Source: Nocardia acidivorans NBRC 108247
GTDB taxonomy: Bacteria > Actinomycetota > Actinomycetes > Mycobacteriales > Mycobacteriaceae
Assembly (NCBI RefSeq): GCF_001625085.1
Contig: NZ_BDAW01000013.1
Location: forward strand, 62,001-126,000
DNA: 64,000 bases
Direction of reading: 5' to 3'
A model generated the notes under the pieces. It was not told the origin of the DNA, searched no databases, and saw only the letters and a list, made by a program, of their open reading frames with translations. The translations under genes were made by a program, and so were the position numbers. Position 1 is the stretch's first letter; every line of letters begins with the position of its first letter. This document shows, one piece after another, positions 1 to 8,546 of this stretch.

Positions 1-213
1 CGCCAGCACCGCCACCGCACCGGCGGCCACCGCCTTGGCCGCGAAGTCGTGACCGTCGGCGTGCTCGCCGGGCAGCGCCAGGAACAGGTCGCCGGGGGTG
101 ATTCGGCGCGAATCGAATTCGGCCGCTCCGGTGACCGTCGTGTCGGGGTCGGGGACATCGTGCAGCGTGCCGCCGACGATCTCCGCGATCTCCCGCAATG
201 TCATCTCGATCAT
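1..213 (-). CDS. murF: UDP-N-acetylmuramoyl-tripeptide--D-alanyl-D-alanine ligase, N-terminal part (cut by window edge)
   Basis: Only the first 71 codons are present; the gene runs off the left edge. The visible protein starts MIEMTLREIAEIVGG and continues with a DSRRITPGDLF stretch typical of the MurF/MurE N-terminal UDP-substrate domain. MurF adds D-Ala-D-Ala to UDP-MurNAc-tripeptide in the cytoplasm, completing the peptidoglycan pentapeptide. Its ATG overlaps the murE stop in an ATGA arrangement, so the two are probably translationally coupled in the dcw operon. The ATP-binding and C-terminal domains lie outside the window. Identification rests on the N-terminal sequence and on its position directly after murE. 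Confidence 0.9.
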   Translation of the reverse strand, partial: MIEMTLREIAEIVGGTLHDVPDPDTTVTGAAEFDSRRITPGDLFLALPGEHADGHDFAAKAVAAGAVAVLA

Positions 214-1817
214 GAATGCGTCAGATCCCTCGTCTTTCGCGACAAGGCCGCCGCGAGCACCTCGCGGTCGTCGAACGGATACTTCACTCCCGAAATCTCC
301 TGCCCTGTTTCATGTCCCTTGCCCGCGACCAGCAGCACATCGCCGGGTTGCGCCCAGTCGACGGCCGCGGCGATGGCCTGCGCCCGGTCCCCGACCTCCC
401 GGACCTGTCCGCGTTCCGCCGGCGGAACCTGCTCGGCTCCCGCGCGGACCGCGGCGCGGATGGCCGCGGGCTCTTCGGTGCGTGGATTGTCGTCGGTGAT
501 GATGAGCAGATCCGCGCCGCGCGCCCCGGCCGCGCCCATGAGGGGGCGCTTGCCGGCATCGCGATCACCGCCCGCACCGACCACCACGGCCAAGCGTCCG
601 TGTCCCTGTTCGGCGAGCAGCGCGCGCAGCGTGGCCACCACCGATTCGATGGCCGCGGGCTTGTGCGCGTAGTCGACCACGGCCAGGAAATCCTGTCCGC
701 GCTCCACCCGCTGCATGCGTCCGGGCACATCCACTTCGCCCAATGCCATTGCGGCGGTGGCGGTATCGGCTCCGGCCGCCGCGCACACCGCGAGCGCGAG
801 CACACCGTTGGCGACGTTGTACGCGCCCGGAAGACGCAGGCGCACATCGAGTTTCACACCCGGACCGGACGCCTCGAACCGCTGGCTCGCCGCGCCGGGA
901 ACGGCCGGACCGGCCACCCAATCCGCTTGTACCCCAGGGGTTGTCGTGACGGTCACCAGTTCGGGACGACCATCGGCCGATGCGGCCGCGCTCACGTCAC
1001 CGGCCAGTCGGGTACCCCATTGGTCATCGATGCACAGCACCGCCGTCGCGGCGGGCACCACGGCCGAATCGCCCGGGACGAACAGGCGGCGCTTGGCCGC
1101 GAAGTAGTCCTCGAAGTCACGGTGGAAGTCCAGGTGATCCTGGGACAGATTGGTGAACGCGCCGACCGCGAAGGCGACCCCGTCGACCCGGCCCAGCGCG
1201 AGCGCGTGACTGGAGACCTCCATGACCACCGCCTGCACACCCTGCTCCACCATGACCGCGAACATGGCGTGCAATTGCGGAGCCTCGGGGGTGGTCAGCG
1301 CCGAGGGCACATGCTGTCCGCCGATGCGGGTCTCGATGGTGCCGATCAACGCGGTCCGGAAACCGGCCGCCGCCAGCCCCGCCTCCACCAGATACGAGGT
1401 GGTGGTCTTGCCCGAGGTGCCGGTGATGCCGATGATCCGCAGGGTGCGAGACGGATCACCGTAAAGGGCCGAGGACAATTCGCCGAGCACCGAGCGCGGC
1501 GCGTCGTGCACCAGCACCGGCACCGCGATCTCGCCGATCAGTTCCGCGCCCGCGGGATCGGTGAGGACCGCGACCGCGCCGCGCGCCACCGCATCGTGCG
1601 CGAATCGCGCGCCGTGCGACTGCCCGCCGGCCAAACCGGTGAACAGATCACCCGGCCGGACCGCGTGCGACCGCTGCTCGATACCGGTGATCAGCACATC
1701 CGCCGGAATATCGGCGGCACCCATCGGGCGGGCGTTCGTGAGCTCTGCGACCGTGCGCAGGGCGGTCACCGGCGGTGCGGCGGGCCGAAGTACCTGCGGA
1801 CTGTCTTGCGCGGGCAC
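210..1817 (-). CDS. murE: UDP-N-acetylmuramoyl-L-alanyl-D-glutamate--2,6-diaminopimelate ligase
   Basis: Cytoplasmic Mur ligase that adds the third stem-peptide residue to UDP-MurNAc-L-Ala-D-Glu. The ATP loop GITGTSGKTTTS is near residues 130-140, and the DDNPRTEEP motif near residue 435 is the signature of meso-diaminopimelate-adding enzymes (lysine-type MurE differ here). An ATG at 1844 is in frame, but a strong GGAGAGGAG lies four bases before the GTG at 1817. That start gives 535 aa, the length of mycobacterial MurE, so I chose it. It lies 180 bases downstream of pbpB and overlaps murF by four bases, as expected in the dcw cluster. Confidence 0.95.
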   Translation of the reverse strand: MPAQDSPQVLRPAAPPVTALRTVAELTNARPMGAADIPADVLITGIEQRSHAVRPGDLFTGLAGGQSHGARFAHDAVARGAVAVLTDPAGAELIGEIAVPVLVHDAPRSVLGELSSALYGDPSRTLRIIGITGTSGKTTTSYLVEAGLAAAGFRTALIGTIETRIGGQHVPSALTTPEAPQLHAMFAVMVEQGVQAVVMEVSSHALALGRVDGVAFAVGAFTNLSQDHLDFHRDFEDYFAAKRRLFVPGDSAVVPAATAVLCIDDQWGTRLAGDVSAAASADGRPELVTVTTTPGVQADWVAGPAVPGAASQRFEASGPGVKLDVRLRLPGAYNVANGVLALAVCAAAGADTATAAMALGEVDVPGRMQRVERGQDFLAVVDYAHKPAAIESVVATLRALLAEQGHGRLAVVVGAGGDRDAGKRPLMGAAGARGADLLIITDDNPRTEEPAAIRAAVRAGAEQVPPAERGQVREVGDRAQAIAAAVDWAQPGDVLLVAGKGHETGQEISGVKYPFDDREVLAAALSRKTRDLTHS

Positions 1818-1997
1818 GAAGCTCCTCTCCGGGACGGTGTTCATTCGAAGGTCATGGATCCGAATCCGGTACGCGGACTCGGATCGACGTGTCAGGTTAC
1901 CTGTGTTGTGTCACCGGGCTATCGGCACGGCGCAGTTCGGTCACCCGCCCGGGTACGAACCCGTAGCGGTGCATCTCACGTCCATCGCCTACCTGCT

Positions 1998-3932
1998 CTA
2001 ACTCGCCTGCAGAATCAGCGGTTTGGCCGGTGGCGACGGCGGCACCCGATCGCGCTGCAACGCCCAGGAGGCGATGCTGTGGAACAGCGGCGCGGCCGAA
2101 CCGCCACCGCTGCCGTCGGAGCTGCGCACGGGTGCGTCGAGCATCATGCCGATCACATAGCGCGGATTGTCGGCCGGAGCCATACCCGCGAAGGTGATCC
2201 AGTAGCGGTCGGTCGAATAGCAGCGGCACTTCTGATCGATCTGCTGTGCGGTACCGGTCTTGCCCGCCACCTGATAGCCCTCGATGGCGGCCGGTGTGCC
2301 CGTCCCGGACTGGATGCCGCGCGGATCCTTCTGCACGATCGCCTGGAACATCTGCCGCAGCGTCTGCGCGGTCTGCGGGCTCACCACCTTGATCGGATCC
2401 GGCTGGGTCTCCTCGGTGCGGGTGCCGTCCGGGGCGATCTTGGCTTTCACGATGCGCGGCGGAATCCGCACGCCGTCATTGGCGATGGCCTGGTACATGG
2501 CCGTCATCTGCAGGGTGGTCATCGAAAGGCCCTGGCCGATAGGGAGATTGGCGAAGGTGGAGCCGGACCACTGATCGCGCGGGGGCAGCACGCCCGCGCT
2601 CTCACCGGGCAGGCCGACACCGGTGCGCTGACCAAGGCCGAACTTCTTGAGCATGTCGAAATAGCGGTCCTCGCCCACGCGCTGGGCCAGCATGAGCGTG
2701 CCCACATTGGAGGACTTACCGAAGATGCCGGTGGTGGTGTACGGCGCGACGCCGTGCTCCCAGGCATCGTGCACGGTCACCCCGCCCAGGCTGATGGCGC
2801 CCGGAACCTCGTGCACCTCATCGGGATTGGTGAGGCCGTACTCGATGGCGGCGGCCGCGGTGACGATCTTGTTCACCGAACCGGGCTCGTACACCTCCTG
2901 CACCGACGGATTGCCCAGATCGGTCTGCGACCAATACTGCGGATCCAATCGCGGATTGAAGGTGTTGTCGTTCGCCATAGCCAGCACCTGCCCGGTATGC
3001 GCGTCCAGCACCACCGCCGAGGCGGCCTGCGCACCGGAGATGTCCTTGGCCTGCTGCACCTGCTGCTGCACGTAGTACTGCAGATCCTGATCCAGGGTCA
3101 GCTCGACGCCGTACCCGTTCACCGCGGGCACCCGATCACGCCAGCTGCCCGGGATCACCGCACCGTCCGAACCGCGGTCATAGGTCATGGAGCCGTCCGA
3201 GCCGGACAGGATCGAATCCATCGCCGACTCCAGGCCGATCTGCCCGTGCCCGTCCCAGCCCGTCGCACCGATCACATTGGCGGCCAGCGAACCACCGGGG
3301 TGCTCACGCATATCCTGGCGATCGGCCCCGACCTCCGGGAACTGCAGGCTGATATCGGCCGCGATCTGCGAATCCACATTGTGCGCCAGATAGGCGAAGG
3401 CGTCATCGCCGCGCAGCTTGTCCAGCAGATCCTTCTCCGGCGCGGCGGTGCCCAGCTTTTCGTGAATGTACTTGGCAATGGCCTGCAATCGGTCGTCGAC
3501 CGCGGGCGCGGAGGGATTCTTCTCGTGCGCGTCGGCGAGCTGCTTGCGCACCTTGACCGGTTGGAAGGTGAGCGCTTTCGCCGCGATGGTGAAGGCCAGC
3601 GGATTGCCGTAGCGATCGGTGATCGATCCGCGCTTGGCGGCATCGGGCAGCTTCACGGTGCGCTGACTCGCCGCCTGCGCGGAAAGCATGGGCGCGGAGA
3701 AGCTTTGAATCCACAGCAGCTGGCCCGCGGTCACCACCAGGGCGACCAGCATGAGCACCCGGCCCACCCCGAACCGGAAGCGGGTCGGGCCGTCCAGCCC
3801 CGGTGCGGTGCGCGGTCTGGCGGTGCGCCCGGGTCCGGAACCCGCACGGCCGGAGCCGGATCGGCCGCGCGCGGCGGTCGCCCGTCCCCGGCCGGAATCA
3901 CGGCCACCGCGCATCGCGCGGGATGAACTCAT
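1998..3932 (-). CDS. pbpB: Penicillin-binding protein 2 / FtsI-type septal transpeptidase
   Basis: Class B PBP of 644 aa that cross-links septal peptidoglycan outside the membrane as part of the divisome. An Arg/Gly-rich cytoplasmic N-terminus of about 50 residues precedes one transmembrane helix (about residues 53-75). A PBP dimerisation domain and the transpeptidase domain follow. All three penicillin-binding motifs are visible: SVNK (active-site Ser, about residue 351), SSN (about residue 405) and KTGTA (about residue 566). The start codon overlaps the stop of the upstream ftsL-like gene in an ATGA junction, so the two proteins are probably made together. Synteny with M. tuberculosis Rv2163c supports the call. 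Confidence 0.96.
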   Translation of the reverse strand: MSSSRAMRGGRDSGRGRATAARGRSGSGRAGSGPGRTARPRTAPGLDGPTRFRFGVGRVLMLVALVVTAGQLLWIQSFSAPMLSAQAASQRTVKLPDAAKRGSITDRYGNPLAFTIAAKALTFQPVKVRKQLADAHEKNPSAPAVDDRLQAIAKYIHEKLGTAAPEKDLLDKLRGDDAFAYLAHNVDSQIAADISLQFPEVGADRQDMREHPGGSLAANVIGATGWDGHGQIGLESAMDSILSGSDGSMTYDRGSDGAVIPGSWRDRVPAVNGYGVELTLDQDLQYYVQQQVQQAKDISGAQAASAVVLDAHTGQVLAMANDNTFNPRLDPQYWSQTDLGNPSVQEVYEPGSVNKIVTAAAAIEYGLTNPDEVHEVPGAISLGGVTVHDAWEHGVAPYTTTGIFGKSSNVGTLMLAQRVGEDRYFDMLKKFGLGQRTGVGLPGESAGVLPPRDQWSGSTFANLPIGQGLSMTTLQMTAMYQAIANDGVRIPPRIVKAKIAPDGTRTEETQPDPIKVVSPQTAQTLRQMFQAIVQKDPRGIQSGTGTPAAIEGYQVAGKTGTAQQIDQKCRCYSTDRYWITFAGMAPADNPRYVIGMMLDAPVRSSDGSGGGSAAPLFHSIASWALQRDRVPPSPPAKPLILQAS

Positions 3933-4591
3933 CGAGGCGTTCCATTCGGCGCGGCCTGCAGCGCCGGGGACTGCGGCGCCGGAGCCGGCGCGGTAACCGG
4001 ATTCGGCGCGGTGGTCGGCGGATTCGGCGTCGTGGTCACCGGCACCACCCGCTCACCCTGCGCCGGAGCCGGTCGCGAGGGCTTCGCGGCCGGGGGCGGC
4101 GGGGTGGTGTTCAACGGCAGCGCGGGCGAACCCTGTGCGGCCTTGGGTTCACCGATCACGATGACCTGACCGTCCGGACCCAGTACCAGGCGGGCCGGAT
4201 CCTTGGCCGGGATCATGCCCAATTCCGCTGCGCGCTGGGCCAGATTGGGTGGTGCATCGGCCGCTTCGACATCACGCTGTAGCGCCGCGCGCTGATCGGT
4301 GAGCTGTTCGTTCAACCGCCGGGCGTCGCCGAGGTGGTAGCTGTCCTCGGTGGCGCGGGTGGTGAGCAGCAGCGTCAGCGCCAGACCGCAGCCCAGCAGC
4401 GCGATAATGGTGGCCACGAACGACATGCGGCCGCGCGGGGCGTCACCGCCCATGCGCCGCAGCACCGGCGGCAGTTCGGTGCGCTCACGACTGCGCCGCC
4501 GCGCGTAGGCGCGTTGTGCCGCACCAGATTTCACCCGTTCGGCGTCTTCGACGCGCCGGGCCGCCCGCTTCGCCGGTGTCTTGATGGTCAT
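3929..4591 (-). CDS. FtsL-like septum formation initiator, proline-rich C-terminus
   Basis: Bitopic membrane protein between rsmH and pbpB, the position of the actinobacterial FtsL-like protein (Rv2164c in M. tuberculosis). A basic cytoplasmic N-terminus precedes one transmembrane helix (around residues 60-80), then a short coiled-coil-like segment (HLGDARRLNEQLTDQRAAL), then a long Pro/Thr/Ala-rich tail. FtsL-type proteins bind FtsB/FtsQ and FtsI in the divisome. I placed the start at the ATG at 4591; the frame stays open upstream to 4741, into rsmH, but those residues look non-conserved. The stop overlaps the pbpB start. The low-complexity tail is probably a wall-spanning linker (inference). 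Confidence 0.85.
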   Translation of the reverse strand: MTIKTPAKRAARRVEDAERVKSGAAQRAYARRRSRERTELPPVLRRMGGDAPRGRMSFVATIIALLGCGLALTLLLTTRATEDSYHLGDARRLNEQLTDQRAALQRDVEAADAPPNLAQRAAELGMIPAKDPARLVLGPDGQVIVIGEPKAAQGSPALPLNTTPPPPAAKPSRPAPAQGERVVPVTTTPNPPTTAPNPVTAPAPAPQSPALQAAPNGTPR

Positions 4592-4682
4592 AGGGCGGCC
4601 CCGTTCCACGCCGGGCGAGCGTGCCACCTCCGAGTCCGATACGTCTTGACAGGGCCTACTCGCCGATTCCGCGCCCGACCAC

Positions 4683-5663
4683 TCATTGCGCAACCTCCCC
4701 TGCGATCCGCTCCGCCGCCCGCATGCGCACCGGGGCGGCACGCGGATTGTCTTCGATCTCCTGCTCGGTGGCCTTCTCCGCGCCCCGGGTCAGAATCTTG
4801 AATTCCGGTCCCATACCGGGCAATTCGACCGGCAGGTCGAGCGGGGTGCGCGAGGCCGACCGCTTGGCCAGTTCCTGCTTCACCACTCGATCCTCGAGGG
4901 ACTGGTAGCTCATGAATACGATCCGGCCACCGGGCGCGAGCGCATCCAGCGCCGCCGGCACCGCGGCCTCGAGGGATTCCAGTTCCCGGTTCACCTCGAC
5001 CCGCAGCGCCTGGAAGGTGCGCTTGGCCGGATGCCCGCCGGTGCGCCGCGCCGCCGCCGGAATGGTGGCGTACAGCACCTCCACCAGTTGCGCACTGGTG
5101 GTGAACGGGGTTTTCTGCCTGCGCCGCAACACTTCCGAGGCGATCTTGCCCGCGAAGCGTTCCTCGCCGTAGACCTTCAACACCCGGGCCAGATCACCGT
5201 GACTGTAGGTATTGAGCACATCGGCCGCGGTCGGGCCGGTGCTGGAGTCCATCCGCATATCCAGGGGGGCGTCGATGGAGTAGGCGAAGCCGCGATCGGC
5301 CTCGTCCAACTGCATGGAGGAGACGCCCAGATCCATCAGAATCGCGCGCACCGACCCGGTACGCGGCAGCCCGGCCTCTTCGAGGGCGTCGGCGATACCG
5401 TCATACCTGGTGTGCACCAGGGTGATTCGATCCTCGTAGGGGCGTAGTCGCTCCCCCGCCAATTTCAACGCCTCGGTATCGCGATCGAGCCCGACCAGGC
5501 GGATATTGGGGTAGGTACGCAAGAAGTGCTCGGCGTGCCCGCCGAGACCGAGCGTGCAGTCCACATAGACGGCGCCGTCGAGACCCAAAGCGGGACCGAG
5601 GATTTCGTCCGCGCGATCGAGGAGAACCGGCACATGGCGGGGGCCGTCACTGCCTGGGTGCAC
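4683..5663 (-). CDS. rsmH: 16S rRNA (cytosine(1402)-N(4))-methyltransferase
   Basis: SAM-dependent methyltransferase (MraW/RsmH) that modifies C1402 of 16S rRNA. The protein opens with [10 protein letters not shown]; the SAM-binding segment [15 protein letters not shown] and the downstream motifs [12 protein letters not shown] and [17 protein letters not shown] follow in family order. A GGGAGG sits seven bases before a GTG at 5663. That start gives 326 aa and begins just before the conserved domain; the in-frame ATG at 5732 lacks such a site. It lies between mraZ and the ftsL-like gene, the standard dcw order. Confidence 0.95.
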   Translation of the reverse strand: MHPGSDGPRHVPVLLDRADEILGPALGLDGAVYVDCTLGLGGHAEHFLRTYPNIRLVGLDRDTEALKLAGERLRPYEDRITLVHTRYDGIADALEEAGLPRTGSVRAILMDLGVSSMQLDEADRGFAYSIDAPLDMRMDSSTGPTAADVLNTYSHGDLARVLKVYGEERFAGKIASEVLRRRQKTPFTTSAQLVEVLYATIPAAARRTGGHPAKRTFQALRVEVNRELESLEAAVPAALDALAPGGRIVFMSYQSLEDRVVKQELAKRSASRTPLDLPVELPGMGPEFKILTRGAEKATEQEIEDNPRAAPVRMRAAERIAGEVAQ

Positions 5664-5856
5664 CTTCGACCTCCCGGACCTCACATTTCGTCGCACGGCC
5701 CCATGACAGGTCGCTTGCGATTCGGACTTCACTGAATGACTCAGTGTCGGTGGCCAATGCCCCAGGGTCTCTGACCGAAGCGCGGCACCTGGCGTTGGGG
5801 AAGTACGTCAGGGTCCGCGTCGGGCAGAGGCCGCAGGGCACTCGCCTCGCTGTGGG

Positions 5857-6288
5857 CTAGAAGATTCCGCCCAGCGACTCGTCTCTGGCCTGCGAGTAAT
5901 CCTCCTCATGCTCGGCGAGGTAGCTTTCCCACGCCGTTTTGTCCCAAATTTCGAGGAAGTCGACCGAGCCGATCACCACGCAATCCTTCGAGAGGTTCGC
6001 GTAGCGGCGGTGCTCAGCCGACAACATGATGCGTCCCTGTGCGTCCGGACGCTGTTCATCGGAGGAGGCAGCCAGGTTTCGGACGAACGCCCGGGCCTGC
6101 GGATTGCTTCGAGACGCGGCCGCGGCCCGCCGCGCTAGCGCGGTGAACTCGTCCTTCGGATACACGGCAAGGCTGTGGTCCTGACCCTTCGTGACCATCA
6201 ACCCTCCCGCCAGCTCGTCCCGGAACTTCGCAGGCAACGTGAGTCGCCCTTTATCGTCCAGTCGAGGGGTATAGGTACCGAGGAACAA
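5857..6288 (-). CDS. mraZ: Transcriptional regulator / division protein MraZ
   Basis: Full-length 143-residue MraZ with two SpoVT-AbrB-like halves; each carries the DxxGR core ([15 protein letters not shown] and [10 protein letters not shown]). MraZ is the first gene of the dcw cluster and in E. coli represses its own operon by binding TGGGN direct repeats spaced ten bases apart. The start is a TTG preceded by TAGGAGG nine bases upstream. A matching ten-base-spaced TGGGG/TGGGG/TGGAG array lies about 60-80 bases before the start, so the same autoregulation is likely here. The gene is about 190 bases upstream of rsmH. Confidence 0.96.
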   Translation of the reverse strand: MFLGTYTPRLDDKGRLTLPAKFRDELAGGLMVTKGQDHSLAVYPKDEFTALARRAAAASRSNPQARAFVRNLAASSDEQRPDAQGRIMLSAEHRRYANLSKDCVVIGSVDFLEIWDKTAWESYLAEHEEDYSQARDESLGGIF

Positions 6289-6345
6289 GTCCCGACACCT
6301 CCTACCGGATCACCCTCTCGACTGTTCGGCCTCCTGTAGTGCGCG

Positions 6346-6371
6346 CTCCACATTACCCCACTTTCCCCCAC
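6346..6371 (-). promoter_or_regulatory. MraZ operator: three TGGGN-type repeats at 10-bp spacing
   Basis: On the minus strand the sequence reads GTGGGGGAAA, GTGGGGTAAT, GTGGAGCGCG: three units with TGGGG at 6370, TGGGG at 6360 and TGGAG at 6350, exactly ten bases apart. Known MraZ boxes are TGGGN repeats separated by five bases, which this matches. It sits about 58 bases upstream of the mraZ TTG, where it could overlap the dcw promoter. Confidence 0.75.
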
Positions 6372-6546
6372 TTTCAATCGAAAGCGGCGGTGATCTCAGT
6401 CCCCGCTTGGCGAACTTTGCAGGTCACACCAGCTATCACCGGGGTGGGGAACTTTCGCCGCAGTTCCCCCGACACGCACGGTCCGCGCCGGGCAGGACCC
6501 GACAACAATCAGCAAACACGCAGATAGCGCGCATTTCCGGCGAGTG

Positions 6547-6584
6547 TGGGCGGGTGTGGGGGAACACCGTGGGGAGGGGTGGGG
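6547..6584 (+). promoter_or_regulatory. Second cluster of TGGG repeats, opposite orientation
   Basis: TGGG occurs at 6547, 6557, 6570 and 6580 on the plus strand, two pairs each with ten-base spacing. This resembles the MraZ box array but points the other way and lies about 260 bases upstream of mraZ. It may be a remote MraZ site, or simply a G-rich tract. Confidence 0.35.
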
Positions 6585-6628
6585 AATGCCCGGCACACCT
6601 CGACACGCCGCCGTAAACACACAAGAAA

Positions 6629-6669
6629 CGCCGTGGCACCACACCTCAAATCGGTGTGGCGCCACGGCG
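6629..6669 (-). terminator. Strong hairpin, terminator of the DUF3040 gene
   Basis: Two 17-base arms (CGCCGTGGCACCACACC and its near-complement, one mismatch) flank a seven-base loop. On the minus strand the hairpin is followed by TTTCTTGTGTGTTT. It lies about 57 bases beyond the DUF3040 stop and separates that gene from mraZ. Confidence 0.75.
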
Positions 6670-6698
6670 TGTCGCGCTTGTTTCAGTTAGCCGGGCAG

Positions 6699-6720
6699 CC
6701 GCTCCTTATATACGGAGCGG
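6699..6720 (-). terminator. Short hairpin directly after the DUF3040 stop
   Basis: CCGCTCC and GGAGCGG arms around the AT-rich loop TTATATAC, starting six bases after the stop codon. It may protect the 3' end or assist the stronger hairpin further downstream. Confidence 0.45.
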
Positions 6721-6725
6721 ACCGC

Positions 6726-7151
6726 TCAGTTGTCCTGTTCGAACCGGCGGCGGAACCGGTCTTCCATACGAGATGAGAACCCGCCCGACTTCTTCGGCCG
6801 ACCCTGGCCGCCGCCAGGACCGTTACCCGACGAGGGATGACCGTCACCGCCGCGGCCACCCTGGGACTTCATCCCAGGGCCACCGGTCAGCAACAGCACT
6901 CCCGCGCCGAACATGACGATGAATCCGATCAGACTGATGATCGGGAAGTCGCCCAGCTTCACGGGCGCGGCGATGCCTGCCACGAGCAGGAACAGACCAA
7001 GGACGAACAGAGCCGCCGACTGAAGTCTGCGCCGGCCGGTGGCGGAACGTAACCGTCCACCCCGAACCGTCGAGGCGAACTTGGGGTCCTCAGCATAGAG
7101 CGCGCTCTCGATTTGTTCGAGCATGCGCTGCTCGTGCTCGGAGAGTGGCAC
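6726..7151 (-). CDS. DUF3040 family membrane protein
   Basis: Small actinobacterial membrane protein of unknown function (Rv2169c-like by synteny), 141 aa. It starts VPLSEHEQRMLEQIESALYAEDP, the DUF3040 signature, followed by two transmembrane helices (about residues 43-62 and 68-88) and a Gly/Lys/Arg-rich cytoplasmic tail. The GTG at 7151 has GGGGGAGG just upstream and places the signature at the very N-terminus; the frame is open to 7202 but the extra residues are Pro/Arg-rich and not family-like. It is transcribed toward mraZ but is separated from it by two hairpins and over 400 bases. Confidence 0.9.
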   Translation of the reverse strand: MPLSEHEQRMLEQIESALYAEDPKFASTVRGGRLRSATGRRRLQSAALFVLGLFLLVAGIAAPVKLGDFPIISLIGFIVMFGAGVLLLTGGPGMKSQGGRGGDGHPSSGNGPGGGQGRPKKSGGFSSRMEDRFRRRFEQDN

Positions 7152-7276
7152 GGTACCTCCCCCGGCACTAGGTGGTGGCGGTCGCCTCCGGGTAAGCGAC
7201 AAACGGCCGACGTTGGCGGCTGTCTGCCACTAATAATACGAGTTCGATCAGGTACCTACCACCTACTCGCCGATAG

Positions 7277-7717
7277 TCATGCCAGCATTCCGGCAACCCA
7301 GCCCGTACTGGGACGCAATCGTGATGCCGCTGCCAGCAGATCTTCGACGTCATGAAGGAATGCGCCTACCCGCGAAGAGAACTCGTCGGCACGCCGATCA
7401 TCGATCGGACGGGGCAATCCGGCCTCCAGCGCGGCCCGGGTTTCGGACTGGGCGCTGAAATAATCCGCCCACATCACGAATTCCGGTGCGGCGGCCTGCA
7501 TCATGACCCAGGCATTGCGGGAACGCGCCCGGGGCGCGCGGTCCGCACCGGTGAGAGCCAGCACCGCGCCCGCCCCGCGCAGCGCCGCCAGGTAGGCCGT
7601 GCGGAAACGCTCGGCCGGATCCTGCTCCCCCGCGGCCTGGATCAGCAGGCCGTCGGCGCGTCGTAGTAATTCGCCCGCGCGCCCGGGATGGGCCGGACGT
7701 GCATGTGCACCGGACAT
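7277..7717 (-). CDS. SAV_6107-like HEPN domain protein
   Basis: Soluble, mostly helical protein of 146 aa matching the actinobacterial SAV_6107 HEPN type from memory of the family. Recognisable features are a helix-rich body with LLRRADGLLIQAA, FRTAYLAALRGAGAVLALTG and the RSRNAWVMMQAAAPEFVMWADYF segment. The true role is unknown; HEPN folds are often nucleic-acid associated, but no catalytic RxxxxH motif is obvious. The ATG at 7717 has GGGGAGG seven bases upstream; the open frame to 7999 is rejected because it lacks such a site. Divergent from the GNAT gene. Confidence 0.75.
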   Translation of the reverse strand: MSGAHARPAHPGRAGELLRRADGLLIQAAGEQDPAERFRTAYLAALRGAGAVLALTGADRAPRARSRNAWVMMQAAAPEFVMWADYFSAQSETRAALEAGLPRPIDDRRADEFSSRVGAFLHDVEDLLAAASRLRPSTGWVAGMLA

Positions 7718-7934
7718 CGGGTACCTCCCCACTCGTATACCCCGATTCGCCGGGACCCCCTCGGGGTGAGAACGGCCTCCAGAAAGATCGAACAGGTATT
7801 CGAAGGTTTCAATTGAGTCTGACTCTAAAGACACCCACCGACAAGTTCCGGTGCTCGACCACGCGGCAACGCGCGACGGGAACGGCGCTATCGTCGGACC
7901 AACCGTCCGCGCCAACGAGAGCTGCGCCTGCCCG

Positions 7935-8546
7935 ATGACCGCCGTCACCCCGAACACCACGCCCGCACCCGTCGTCGTCGATCTGTCGGCGGCGACCATG
8001 CGCGTCCGGCTGCACGACGCCCTCTCGGTTTACGTTGCGGCCATGGACTATCCGCGCGGGACCGAACACCAGCGCGCGCCCATGTGGACCGAGCACACCA
8101 CCAGGCCGGGCTGGCAATCGGTCGCCGCGGTGCTACCCGATGACGACGGCCGCCTGGACCTGCGCACCGCGCCCATCGTGGCCATCGCGTACGGGTACCA
8201 CGGGGCGCCGCACCAGTGGTGGCATCAGCAGGTGTACAGCGGGATGCGCCGCACCGGCTGGCCGGAACACGCTGCGCGCGAACTGCTCTCGGACTATTTC
8301 GAACTCACCGAGCTGCATGTGCATCCGGCGGCGCAGGGTCGCGGCATCGGCGAGATATTGCTCACGCGACTGCTGCAGAACCGGCCCGAGCGCATGGTGC
8401 TGCTCTCCACCCCCGAGGTCGACGCCGAGGCCAACCGCGCCTGGAAGCTCTACCGCCGCCAGGAATTCGGCGATGTGGTCCGGCATTTCATCTTCTCCGG
8501 CGACACCCGCAAGTTCGCGGTGCTCGGGCGGCGGCTGCCACTGTGA
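7935..8546 (+). CDS. GNAT family N-acetyltransferase (Rv2170-like)
   Basis: Acetyl-CoA-dependent acetyltransferase of about 203 aa. The GNAT core is visible: ELTELHVHPAAQGRGIGEILLTRLL contains the Q/RxxGxG/A acetyl-CoA loop, followed by LLSTPEVDAEANRAWKLYRRQEF, the usual C-terminal strand-helix. The substrate cannot be read from sequence. By gene order it corresponds to M. tuberculosis Rv2170. The start at 7935 is a choice among in-frame starts (7851 is also open). Its TGA overlaps the GTG of crtO in a GTGA junction, so it may be co-translated with the carotenoid genes. Confidence 0.85.
   Translation: MTAVTPNTTPAPVVVDLSAATMRVRLHDALSVYVAAMDYPRGTEHQRAPMWTEHTTRPGWQSVAAVLPDDDGRLDLRTAPIVAIAYGYHGAPHQWWHQQVYSGMRRTGWPEHAARELLSDYFELTELHVHPAAQGRGIGEILLTRLLQNRPERMVLLSTPEVDAEANRAWKLYRRQEFGDVVRHFIFSGDTRKFAVLGRRLPL

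Noticed and set aside
216..3926. A very long plus-strand open frame (over 1200 codons) opposite murE and pbpB
   Set aside because: It is the antisense of two clearly conserved genes, and its Arg/His/Gly-rich composition reflects GC-rich third positions; no family is recognisable.
6396..6665. Small minus-strand frames between the DUF3040 gene and mraZ
   Set aside because: They run across the terminator hairpin and the TGGG clusters, have Cys/His-rich random composition and no ribosome site.
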